A stretch of DNA of 16,167 nucleotides. Origin: an uncultured Blautia sp. GTDB taxonomy: Bacteria > Bacillota > Clostridia > Lachnospirales > Lachnospiraceae. Below are positions 1-6,321 of this stretch, piece after piece (within the stretch, counting starts at the first letter, position 1; every line of letters starts with the position of its first letter). The notes under the pieces are model-generated. The model saw only the letters and a program-made list of their open reading frames with translations. It was not told the origin of the DNA and made no database searches. A program made the position numbers and the translations under genes. The stretch is from positions 1 to 16,167 of the forward strand of contig CAKRVX010000045.1 of NCBI GenBank assembly GCA_934409175.1, read 5' to 3'.

Positions 1-701
1 CCTATTCGCGACATGCATCCCGCTTCAGCAAAGAAAAATGGCTTCTGATATTTTAAGGCCGTTTTTTCGATACGATCCAGTTCCTGCTCCCATTTGTCAA
101 TCGGATAATAGCCACTGGAAGAGATCACATCAACACAATCCCACCAAGATACATGATCTTCCTGATATTTGTCCGTGTTATAAGACACCAGTCCATGATA
201 TTCCTTACGAATGGAGGCAATCACTTCTCGCCACTGCTTTTCTCTGTGTTCCGTCATTACCATCTCACATCCTGAAATAAAAATATCACACTGTTCTTCT
301 TCCGCTATCCTTGCATAATGCGTCTGAAACTCCGTATAGGACGCAAACCAGTTTTCCCATTTTGGTTCGCATGGAACATCATGCTCAAAAAAACTGATGT
401 AAGCTCGCCATGTTCCATCCTTACAATTTACTGTTGGCTTAATCCCCACTCGAATTCCTTTTTCTTTTGCATACCGTATCATACGAATCAGTTCTTCATC
501 CGAGAATGTATCTTCTGAGGTATAGCATATTTCTTCCGAATGTGCCGTTTTTTGAATCCCCGCAGGCGCAAAGACAACAAAATCTGCTGCTGTCTGCTTG
601 ATCATATGATCAAAACTTTTTCGTGCTGTTTCTGTTGAAAGAGAACCTCTTTTGTGAAACGGTGCAAACGTTATCCCTTTCATAAACTTCATTGTGTTCA
701 T
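1..701 (-). CDS. GH113-like glycoside hydrolase, 3' end beyond the left edge
   Basis: This frame is open from an ATG at 701 to the window edge (233 complete codons), so the C-terminus is missing. It reads as a TIM-barrel glycoside hydrolase resembling family GH113 (beta-mannanase-like). Two glutamates in barrel-type contexts stand out: E146 in FISGCEM, the expected acid/base, and E226 in FFAEAGC, the expected nucleophile. Their 80-residue spacing matches my memory of characterised GH113 mannanases. Aromatic and acidic stretches (WENWFASY, SSSGYYP) suit a sugar cleft. No signal peptide is visible, so it probably acts in the cytoplasm on imported oligosaccharides. AGAGGA lies about 12 nt before the start; in-frame ATGs at 692 and 683 are alternatives. 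It begins 20 nt after the NUDIX stop, so the two form one operon. Family assignment is likely; substrate is inference. Confidence 0.72.
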   Translation of the reverse strand, partial: MNTMKFMKGITFAPFHKRGSLSTETARKSFDHMIKQTAADFVVFAPAGIQKTAHSEEICYTSEDTFSDEELIRMIRYAKEKGIRVGIKPTVNCKDGTWRAYISFFEHDVPCEPKWENWFASYTEFQTHYARIAEEEQCDIFISGCEMVMTEHREKQWREVIASIRKEYHGLVSYNTDKYQEDHVSWWDCVDVISSSGYYPIDKWEQELDRIEKTALKYQKPFFFAEAGCMSRI

Positions 702-721
702 TTTTTTCTTATATCCTCTTT

Positions 722-1264
722 TCATTCTTTCTCATCATTTTCTCTACTCATCCAACGTGCCCACGCTGCAAGTCCTGCACCATGTTTCACTTCCCCTGTT
801 GCCACAAGCGTCTGGAATTCTTTTACTGAAATCTCATGAAGCTTTAATACTTCTGCCGGATCCAATGATTCTTCTCCAAGCTTTCCACAACGAATAGCAA
901 AAAGATGGATTTTTTCATTCGTAGAACCAAAAGATGGATAAACATATCCCAGTGGAATCACCTCCTCTGCCTTATATCCTGTCTCTTCTTTTAATTCACG
1001 GACTGCTGCCTGCTCTGGAGTCTCTCCGGGATCGATCAGTCCACCCGGAAGTTCCGTCTGCCAGGAACGGATAGGATAACGGTACTCTCGCAACGTAATA
1101 ATATTTTCCCCATGAAACGGAAGTATACTGACTCCCTCAAGTATCTCAAGGTAATCATATGGCCTTACATTCCCATTAACACGAACCTCATCCTGTATGA
1201 CATTAAAACGTCCTAATTTTATCTTTTCTGACCTTATTGTCTCAAAAGGACTTTTTATTTCCAT
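722..1264 (-). CDS. NUDIX hydrolase, ADP-ribose pyrophosphatase type
   Basis: A 180-residue protein with a complete Nudix box at about residues 75-97: GLIDPGE, seven residues, then RELKEETGY, fitting GX5EX7REUXEEXGU. The glutamates bind the metal that drives hydrolysis of a nucleoside diphosphate linked to another group. The overall form (N-terminal strand region, REYRYP before the box) resembles ADP-ribose or ADP-sugar pyrophosphatases, and the length is normal for that group. I place the start at ATG 1264, with GGAGG 10 nt upstream; a TTG at 1270 is in frame but only 4 nt from that site. It is first gene of an operon with the GH113-like enzyme, so an ADP-sugar or sugar-nucleotide role is plausible. 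The specific substrate cannot be read from sequence. Confidence 0.88.
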   Translation of the reverse strand: MEIKSPFETIRSEKIKLGRFNVIQDEVRVNGNVRPYDYLEILEGVSILPFHGENIITLREYRYPIRSWQTELPGGLIDPGETPEQAAVRELKEETGYKAEEVIPLGYVYPSFGSTNEKIHLFAIRCGKLGEESLDPAEVLKLHEISVKEFQTLVATGEVKHGAGLAAWARWMSRENDEKE

Positions 1265-1294
1265 GTACAATTCGCCTCCGTTTTTCTTTAATTA

Positions 1295-1363
1295 AAGTTA
1301 ATTCAACTTATATTTAGCCTAAATCTATCACTATATTTCCTTTTTGTCAACTTAATTTAAGTT
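1295..1363 (-). promoter_or_regulatory. Promoter with two palindromic operators for the NUDIX-GH113 operon
   Basis: On the minus strand there is a consensus -35 TTGACA (1350-1345), a 17-nt spacer and a -10-like TAGATT (1327-1322). A perfect 15-bp palindrome, AACTTAATTTAAGTT (1349-1363), abuts and overlaps the -35. A second dyad, AAGTT-N5-AACTT (1295-1309), lies just downstream of the expected transcript start. The placement is typical of a repressor blocking polymerase at both sides. The AT-rich form would suit MarR-type or similar winged-helix proteins, but no regulator gene is in the window and the family is not identifiable. Confidence 0.6.
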
Positions 1364-1404
1364 AATTAATCTGTATTTGCTATATTATGTGATTAATATA
1401 TAAA

Positions 1405-1578
1405 TCAGGATAAAGATTTTTTGATGGAGTATCCCTTATTCTCTTGAAGTGCAAGTCTTCTTGTCAGCTCAACGGCTCCTTCGATCGTTTCGAGGTCTCG
1501 ATTGTTTAAGTCGAAATCTCTGACGGCTTCTTTTGCCTTTACAATTGCATTGTATTTTTTTACAGGTATTTTCTTGAT
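1405..1578 (-). CDS. Small 57-codon protein, apparent ATC start (start mutated or non-canonical)
   Basis: An open frame of 57 codons encoding a lysine-rich N-terminus (KKIPVKKYNAIVKAKEAV) and an acidic-to-basic helical body ending ENKGYSIKKSLS. AGGAG sits exactly 7 nt before an ATC codon at 1578-1576, where an ATG would be expected. No ATG, GTG or TTG occurs in a sensible position. Either an ATG has mutated to ATC, leaving the gene poorly translated or dead, or a non-canonical start is used. The composition suggests a soluble, largely helical small protein; I do not recognise the family and assign no function. It lies alone between the terminator at 1751-1792 and the NUDIX operon, downstream of a dyad-rich promoter region. 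Confidence 0.4.
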   Translation of the reverse strand: MKKIPVKKYNAIVKAKEAVRDFDLNNRDLETIEGAVELTRRLALQENKGYSIKKSLS

Positions 1579-1646
1579 GGTTAATCTCCTTCTGTTTTTT
1601 CTAATAATATGACAGAACGGGAAACTCTTCTTTTTGTACGAAAAAA

Positions 1647-1709
1647 ATCTTAACTTATTTTTTGTACTATAACTCTTTTTGAGTTAAGATACGGTAACAA
1701 AGTTAAGAT
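1647..1709. repeat. 63-bp concentric inverted repeat (nested half-sites)
   Basis: Outer arms ATCTTAACTT (1647-1656) and AAGTTAAGAT (1700-1709) and inner arms TAACTC (1670-1675) and GAGTTA (1681-1686) share the same centre at position 1678. A further AGTTAAGAT copy spans 1682-1690. The AAGTTAA core also recurs in the NUDIX promoter at 1295 and 1359. This could be a multi-site operator for the 57-codon frame or a small mobile palindrome; the sequence alone does not decide. Confidence 0.55.
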
Positions 1710-1750
1710 TAGCCTCAAAGCCGCATTATTACTGAAGATTTTGCTTTTTT

Positions 1751-1792
1751 AAAAATCAAAAACCTCCGCGGTGTTTTCATGATTCCGCGGAG
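1751..1792 (-). terminator. Intrinsic terminator after the nucleotidyltransferase frame
   Basis: An 8-bp GC-rich stem CTCCGCGG (1764-1771) / CCGCGGAG (1785-1792) with a 13-nt loop is followed on the minus strand by GTTTTTGATTTTT. It ends transcription of the nucleotidyltransferase frame that stops at 1850. Confidence 0.85.
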
Positions 1793-1849
1793 ATAAATGG
1801 GAGAAAATCTACTATACAAAGCGTTCGAAGTGATTCGATAATTACTGTA

Positions 1850-2614
1850 TTACATACTTTGTTCCTTGGTTCTACCTATCAATCCCAACTGCTTTATGTC
1901 AACAGTTTCGTTTTGCATCCGATACACAAATTCTTGTATATCTGCATAAACCCCATGGGGAGCTGTAATTTTAATTGTAGGATCAACTAATTCTGTTAAA
2001 CGAAAAACATCATTCTTATGTTTCTTTATATTTTTACTGTCAACATGTTCTCCTGCGAATTTACGATCTGTCAAATCCATCCATGCTTTTGCCTTAAACG
2101 GAATCAAATATGCCGCATCCAAAACAGTGACTCCATCAATTGTGACTTTCCCCTGTTTCAAAAAATCATAATAATCTCCATCTAAAAGAATCGCAGACAG
2201 ACTTGAAATATCCTCGTCTATTGGTAGCGGCGTTAACACTGCACTTTCTGGAAGCTGAATGGCATCTGACTTTCGAGAAAAAAGTTCAATCATCGCAGGA
2301 AACTGGTTTGAGCTTGGATGAGTGAACCGATAAAACTGAGATACTCCTGAGCTTTTATTACAATGTTCATATCCAGCCTGTTTTACATATTCCCAAAATT
2401 TTTTTCCAAAATTAACGTCAACTGCTTCTATAATTAAAACCAGGTCAATGTCCTTTGTTGCGCGGAAGTCTAATCCTTCCTCTGACATCAGAATGTCACA
2501 CGCTGTTCCCCCAATGATAGCATACTGTTCTTCGTTTCCTTTGAACCATTCTGTCAGGTGGATATTCGCAATCCGCTTCGCTACTTGCTCATAACCAAAT
2601 AACTGCTCCGCAGT
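1850..2614 (-). pseudogene. Nucleotidyltransferase (AbiEii/MNT-like fold), 5' end disrupted
   Basis: The frame is open for 254 codons from just after a TAA at 2617-2615 to the stop at 1850. The protein carries polymerase-beta-type nucleotidyltransferase marks: IIGGTACDIL, then TKDIDLVL with the paired acidic residues, then MIELFSRK with a possible third acidic residue. The first ATG is at 2488, which lies after the GG motif and would remove an essential part of the fold. No ATG, GTG or TTG precedes it; only CTG 2557 and ATT codons do, without a ribosome site. The coding sense clearly starts earlier (LFGYEQVAKRIANIHLTEW). An 89-nt hairpin element sits exactly where the start should be. I therefore read it as a gene whose start was lost, or one begun in an unusual way. 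Relatives include abortive-infection and toxin-type enzymes; activity here is unproven. Confidence 0.62.
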
Positions 2615-2615
2615 T

Positions 2616-2704
2616 TATCAGAAGGCGCTTGCACGCCTCCTGATACAAGCAAGTCCCCACCCACTGCTTATTGCTTTTCGCAATTGAAGCAGGGGACTTA
2701 CTTG
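2616..2704 (-). other. 89-nt twin-hairpin element, structured RNA or miniature insertion
   Basis: On the minus strand two hairpins abut with no spacer. Hairpin 1 (2704-2646) has a 13-bp outer stem, CAAGTAAGTCCCC with GGGGACTTGCTTG, and an inner bulged stem CTGCTT/AAGCAG plus ATTGC/GCAAT capped by GAAAA. Hairpin 2 (2645-2616) is a 13-bp stem capped by a GCAA tetraloop of the GNRA type. The three imperfect positions are G-U pairs when read as minus-strand RNA but C-A mismatches on the plus strand, so structure is preserved specifically in the minus transcript. It lies between a 27-codon ORF and the start-less nucleotidyltransferase. It may be a small mobile element (such as an IS200/IS605-derived palindromic unit) or a cis-acting RNA. 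I do not recognise a named RNA family. Confidence 0.6.
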
Positions 2705-2710
2705 ATTTGG

Positions 2711-2794
2711 TTAAAAACTCATCCTGGATCCTTCTGAAACCTCATCTTCTGTAATTGTTCCCATTACCATCTCATATACTGTGTTTGCGTCCAT
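2711..2794 (-). CDS. 27-residue ORF, probably the N-terminal part of an interrupted small gene
   Basis: ATG at 2794 has a perfect AGGAGG 7 nt upstream, one of the best ribosome sites here. The product starts MDANTVYEMVMG, is acidic, and stops at 2711 only seven nucleotides before the twin hairpin. After the hairpin another reading frame (2620-2582, minus) gives DKLRSSYLVMSK and a stop, overlapping the nucleotidyltransferase. That looks like the missing C-terminus of the same small protein. The simplest reading is a small gene that once overlapped and was co-translated with the nucleotidyltransferase, now split by the element. Function unknown; an antitoxin-like partner would fit the context but is speculation. 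Confidence 0.5.
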   Translation of the reverse strand: MDANTVYEMVMGTITEDEVSEGSRMSF

Positions 2795-2871
2795 GTGTGA
2801 ACCTCCTGTTATGTGTTTTTGTGTGTATGTTTATACGACATCAGATATTCTTTTTCTCCACAAAAACAGTT

Positions 2872-2920
2872 CGCAAAATACCTGCCTTTTTCGACATTTT
2901 GCGTTATACAAAATACCAGC
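2872..2920. repeat. Inverted and direct repeats upstream of the 27-codon ORF
   Basis: CGCAAAAT (2872-2879) and ATTTTGCG (2896-2903) form a perfect 8-bp dyad with a 16-nt spacer. CAAAATACCTGC (2874-2885) is repeated as CAAAATACCAGC (2909-2920), a 35-bp period. The cluster lies 80-130 bp upstream of the ATG at 2794 and is a candidate operator. No convincing -35/-10 pair was seen. Confidence 0.4.
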
Positions 2921-2954
2921 AGTTTAAAAATCTGGCATTTGGAGGCTGATCATG

Positions 2955-2981
2955 AAAAGGGATGCATATTGCATCCCTTTT
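2955..2981. terminator. Terminator after the serpin gene, bidirectional shape
   Basis: The stem GGGATGCA (2959-2966) / TGCATCCC (2970-2977), 3-nt loop, is flanked by AAAA and TTTTTT. On the minus strand it lies two bases past the serpin stop and is followed by TTTT; on the plus strand the T-run is longer. Confidence 0.8.
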
Positions 2982-2982
2982 T

Positions 2983-4221
2983 TCATATGGAAACAGTCAT
3001 TACTTTTCCCATGAATAAAATTTCATCATTGCTCCTGTCATAGATTAGGAAGGCAAATGGGCGGGTAAGCTCCACAGTTTTGATGATCGGTTCACCCTCC
3101 TCCGCGGCCGACATGCACTCCATGACGACTGCAGTCACTGCCGCTGCTTTCGTGCCGTTTTCATCCAACTCCAACTTTGTTTTCTGAAGGATCGTATCCA
3201 CATTTACGTTTTTATCCGCAATACCGGAGAAATCAGCATCGCTGGAAAAGATGTCATCAAGCCCCAGACCTGAGAGAATATCATTTAATACAGTAGTAGT
3301 CTCAAACTCAAGCTTTGGCATCTTACACTGGACTTCGTCATACTCTGGCTGGGATTTCAGAAGTTCTCCGATATCCAGATCTTCAAGGCTGAAATCCCCC
3401 TGGTCGTTTGGCAGGATACCTATGAAATTTAATCCGTTAGCGTAGTCCCTGCCAAATGCAGCAGCTTTGTCGTTCTCATAATACCGGTCCCCTGTACATG
3501 TCATGTAATTGGTCTTTTCAGTATCCCCAAAATCTTCTTCCGTTTCAGAAACATCCCATGACTCCCCGCTCCATCCGGACTCAAAATACAGAGAATTGGT
3601 TAAGCATAGTCCTGTATTGTCGCCGATAAGATCCGGAGTTATGATCTCCGGGATCAGACCTTCTGTGTTTTTGTCACACCAGGAGTTGATGATGCCGCAT
3701 GTTTTCTCCGCAGCAGAAAAATCCACGTTTTCTACCTCAGCCCCAAAACTGTCCGATACTGTATTCCTGAATTTCTCCTGAAGCGTCAGCTCATCATCTG
3801 CCCAGACCGCATCTGCGATCTTTAATTTCGACTTGTATCCGTAATTCTCATCTTCGGTATTGTATTCCCCTATCTTGCTCAGGTATTCTTTTGCATAGGA
3901 AGCAAAATCATCGGTTCCCAGGTAATCACCCAGGACTTTTTGGGTCTCCCCTTTTGCACCTTCCGCAATCATGCCGAGTGCGAAGTTAAGGCTTGTGGGA
4001 CTGAACATGATGTTTTTTTCACCGGCTGCTGCAGAAATCTGATCTGTCATTTTTACGGAATTCTGCAATACTGCGGTTTTGTCGATATCAGATTTCTCTT
4101 CTTCAATAGATGCTGCAATCTGGACCTCATGGTCTTTTGCGGAATCGGCATATACATTGGCAACTGGCATTACGACAGTCATCGCCGTCATTATCCCGGC
4201 TAACAGTTGGTTTCTTCTCAT
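2983..4221 (-). CDS. Secreted serpin (serine protease inhibitor) with Met-Ser reactive bond
   Basis: A 412-residue serpin, normal for the family. Residues 1-25 form a signal peptide (basic start, hydrophobic core, VYA then DS). MFSPTSLNFALGMIAEGAKGET (about 72-93) is the conserved shutter-region helix. The reactive-centre loop hinge begins at E354: E-N-G-T-K-A-A-A-V-T, the small-residue pattern of inhibitory serpins. Counting P17 at E354 places P1-P1' at M370-S371, the same pair as human alpha-1-antitrypsin, suggesting an elastase-like target. The C-terminal signature LTRPFAFLIYD and ILFMGKV are present. It would trap a serine protease outside the cell by the suicide-substrate mechanism. AGGAGG lies 9 nt before ATG 4221. 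Terminators on both sides make it monocistronic. The hinge strongly favours true inhibition; the physiological target (host or bacterial) is inference. Confidence 0.95.
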   Translation of the reverse strand: MRRNQLLAGIMTAMTVVMPVANVYADSAKDHEVQIAASIEEEKSDIDKTAVLQNSVKMTDQISAAAGEKNIMFSPTSLNFALGMIAEGAKGETQKVLGDYLGTDDFASYAKEYLSKIGEYNTEDENYGYKSKLKIADAVWADDELTLQEKFRNTVSDSFGAEVENVDFSAAEKTCGIINSWCDKNTEGLIPEIITPDLIGDNTGLCLTNSLYFESGWSGESWDVSETEEDFGDTEKTNYMTCTGDRYYENDKAAAFGRDYANGLNFIGILPNDQGDFSLEDLDIGELLKSQPEYDEVQCKMPKLEFETTTVLNDILSGLGLDDIFSSDADFSGIADKNVNVDTILQKTKLELDENGTKAAAVTAVVMECMSAAEEGEPIIKTVELTRPFAFLIYDRSNDEILFMGKVMTVSI

Positions 4222-4343
4222 AAGGCATTTCCTCCTCTGGCGTTTTCTTTAGTTTAACATATTTTTCTTTCGGTTTTGTAATCTGCGGAGAACAAAGATC
4301 TTGCAGGATGGAAGGCCTGAAGCAGCAATACAACAGAAATGCA

Positions 4344-4370
4344 TAAAAAAACAGAGACCGTTGGCCTCTG
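4344..4370 (-). terminator. Intrinsic terminator after the peptidoglycan-binding remnant
   Basis: On the minus strand CAGAGGCC (4370-4363), loop AAC, GGTCTCTG (4359-4352) pairs over 8 bp including one G-U, followed by TTTTTTT. It lies 11 nt past the stop at 4382 and isolates the serpin from upstream transcription. Confidence 0.85.
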
Positions 4371-4381
4371 CTTTCTGTATG

Positions 4382-4822
4382 TTACTTTTCCGTAATGACA
4401 TTGCAGGAATCTAATATCTCATCTGTAAGCATCGGGTTGTAATGCTCATCATCTTGTAATGTACAAGAATCTACATAAGATCCGACATTATTAAGTCCAA
4501 AAGATACCGTTGAAATACCATCAAGTGTTGTTTTTTCCGAAAATACATTTTCCTCCGCCATTTGATTAATTGATGGATCTCCTGATTCTATACTAATATT
4601 ATTAAAGTAAACAGCTGACTCTTTGTCAATCTGTCCAGTCGGCTCCAAGCCTCTGTCAACCTGATATTGTGTTATTGCATTTATTGTATTAGTTCCTGCG
4701 ACTCCATCTGCCATGCCACAGTTAAATCCAGCTTTATTTAACGCATTTTGAGTTGCAAATATAACAGATTTATCATTAAATTCTATTGCTTCAAGCATAT
4801 TTTGTATATAATAACACCACAC
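4382..4822 (-). CDS. Peptidoglycan-binding-domain protein, probably N-terminally truncated
   Basis: The 146-residue reading begins with GTG 4822; an internal ATG at 4798 gives 138 residues. Neither has a recognisable ribosome site. Residues about 18-75 (ATQNALNKAGFNCG, DGVAGTNTINAITQYQ, RGLEPTGQID) form a PG_binding_1-type helical repeat that holds cell-wall glycan or peptide. The rest is acidic, unassigned and ends in SCNVITEK. Such domains normally follow a signal peptide or lipobox, which is absent, so the upstream export part seems lost. A stop (TAA 4843-4841) closes the frame a few codons before the start. It has its own terminator. I read it as the remnant of a secreted wall-binding protein; expression is uncertain. 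Confidence 0.6.
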   Translation of the reverse strand: MWCYYIQNMLEAIEFNDKSVIFATQNALNKAGFNCGMADGVAGTNTINAITQYQVDRGLEPTGQIDKESAVYFNNISIESGDPSINQMAEENVFSEKTTLDGISTVSFGLNNVGSYVDSCTLQDDEHYNPMLTDEILDSCNVITEK

Positions 4823-4882
4823 CGTGTCTAATATTTCAATTTAAAAGTGCAAATTTATAGTTAAAATACTTAGTTGTATAAA

Positions 4883-4908
4883 ATATATCAAAGAATTCTT
4901 TGACATAT
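4883..4908. promoter_or_regulatory. 26-bp near-perfect palindrome upstream of the wall-binding remnant
   Basis: The core TCAAAGAATTCTTTGA (4888-4903) is a perfect 16-bp palindrome, extended by ATAT on both sides with one mismatched pair. It lies 60-85 bp upstream of the 4822 start and resembles an operator. A TTGACA at 4900-4905 on the plus strand has no gene or -10 to serve. Confidence 0.45.
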
Positions 4909-4952
4909 ACTTTAGGTGAAAACTTTTAGATTACATATGTTTTTCCATAATA

Positions 4953-4986
4953 AAAGAAATCTGTTCGCTTTTGGACAGATTTCTTT
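4953..4986 (-). terminator. Terminator of the lactonase-carrier operon
   Basis: A 14-bp stem (4953-4966 with 4973-4986) encloses a 6-nt loop and is followed on the minus strand by TTTTATTATGG. It lies 66 nt past the stop of the carrier gene. One wobble pair forms only on the plus strand, so bidirectional use is possible, though no plus-strand gene precedes it. Confidence 0.7.
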
Positions 4987-5052
4987 AAAAACAGGCTTTG
5001 CAATTAATGATTGTAATTGATTTCAAATATATTGTTTTAATGGAAGTATTTA

Positions 5053-6309
5053 CTATTTGATAAAGCTGTACACTCCGATGAATGCAAACACTGCAAGGAT
5101 TGCAAGTGCGATAAAGGATACTGCGAACAGTTCCACAAACATTCTGTTCTGCGGAAAGCGTTCTTCGGCGTTTTCCTGCTGGGAGACGCCGGCCATGATC
5201 AGGGCGCCTGTGGTGGATACTGGGGTGAAGCCTGCAACTGTACCACCGACTACGATGACTGCAACCAGTTCAATGGCACTGACACCAAGTCCTGCACTTA
5301 AGCCGCTTGCTGTCGGGATCAGGGTCGGGAATACAACGCCGAGACCGGAGCTGAAGAATGACATCAGACCAGATGCGATAGCCATGATCATTGTTGCAGT
5401 TCTTTTTCCCATAATTGCCTCCAGTGCGGATACCATGATGTCAATTCCGCCGGAAATGGAGATAATGTTCATAAGAATGCCGACACCGAGAACCATCAGG
5501 ATAACATTCCATGGGACTGCTGCGATTGCTTTCTTCTCATTTCCGCATCCGAGAATCAACAGGATACTTCCAATCAGGAAGCTTGTCAAACCTACGTTCC
5601 AGGAGAAGAAAAGAGCTCCTACTGCCAGCATGATCAGACCTGCAAGGGAAAGCCACTGCTGAAGATTAAATGCAGGAAGTTTTTCCTGTACACTGTCTTT
5701 GACGGACGGGTCGATCTGCCATCCTCTGTAATAAATATAGACAACGACTGCTGTTACCAGTGCTGTGATGGTGATGGCTGCCATGATCGGAAGTGTGTTT
5801 CCGTTCAGTCCCTGCTCTTCCATCAGTTCTCTTACAACTGCGGATTCCGGAGTCAGCGGACTCATACGTCCGGACATGACACCAAGGTCACCGATGATCG
5901 CTGTCATGATCGGGTTTACACCTGCGGACACTGCTACAGGGATTGCGATAACCGAAATGATCGCCAGAGATGGGATTGCTCCAGGTCCTACTGCGCAGAT
6001 GATAAATCCAAGTGCATACATTACGAATGGCACCAGATGTTTTTTCTTTCCTACCAGACGTACGATCTTGTTGGCAAGAAGTTCCAGAGTGCCGTTTCCG
6101 TTGATAATGGCAAACAGATAAGTGATTCCTACCATCTGGATAAACAGGGAGGAACTGAATCCTGCCAGGATATCTTTGACGCTGATGTTATAGGCGATTC
6201 CAAGGATCATGGAAAAGCCGATGCAGATGATTCCTACATTGCAGTTGCGGACAAAACCGATCACGATGGCTGCAAGGAGTAAAATTAATGAAATAAGACC
6301 TAAATTCAT
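5053..6309 (-). CDS. MatC/SLC13-type carboxylate carrier
   Basis: A 418-residue integral membrane protein with roughly eleven hydrophobic segments. The first 150 residues (MNLGLISLILLL, VRNCNVGI, FSMILGIAYN) match the N-terminal domain named after the malonate/dicarboxylate carrier MatC. GPGAIPSLAIISVIAIPVA and GGTVAGFTPVSTTGALI are loop motifs typical of ion-transporter superfamily carriers, where paired hairpin regions bind carboxylate and sodium. It should import a small di- or hydroxy-carboxylate at the cytoplasmic membrane. AAGGAGGAG lies 5 nt before ATG 6309. The gene follows the lactonase with a 12-nt gap, so they are co-transcribed; the joint role may be uptake and processing of an organic acid or its lactone. 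The exact substrate is unknown. Confidence 0.85.
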   Translation of the reverse strand: MNLGLISLILLLAAIVIGFVRNCNVGIICIGFSMILGIAYNISVKDILAGFSSSLFIQMVGITYLFAIINGNGTLELLANKIVRLVGKKKHLVPFVMYALGFIICAVGPGAIPSLAIISVIAIPVAVSAGVNPIMTAIIGDLGVMSGRMSPLTPESAVVRELMEEQGLNGNTLPIMAAITITALVTAVVVYIYYRGWQIDPSVKDSVQEKLPAFNLQQWLSLAGLIMLAVGALFFSWNVGLTSFLIGSILLILGCGNEKKAIAAVPWNVILMVLGVGILMNIISISGGIDIMVSALEAIMGKRTATMIMAIASGLMSFFSSGLGVVFPTLIPTASGLSAGLGVSAIELVAVIVVGGTVAGFTPVSTTGALIMAGVSQQENAEERFPQNRMFVELFAVSFIALAILAVFAFIGVYSFIK

Positions 6310-6321
6310 GTGTACTCCTCC

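Noticed and set aside
38..518. Plus-strand frames of 80 and 66 codons near the left edge
   Set aside because: They lie opposite the GH113-like gene, whose minus-strand frame has family motifs; the plus frames have none.
2616..2704. Twin hairpin as a tRNA or group II intron domain V
   Set aside because: No cloverleaf or anticodon arm, and no catalytic AGC triad or 34-nt domain V layout.
4900..4905. Consensus TTGACA on the plus strand
   Set aside because: No -10 at a proper distance and no plus-strand gene downstream; it is part of the palindrome at 4883-4908.
5057..5662. A 201-codon plus-strand frame opposite the carrier gene
   Set aside because: It is antisense to a clear membrane-protein gene, has low-complexity composition caused by the hydrophobic codons opposite, and no ribosome site.
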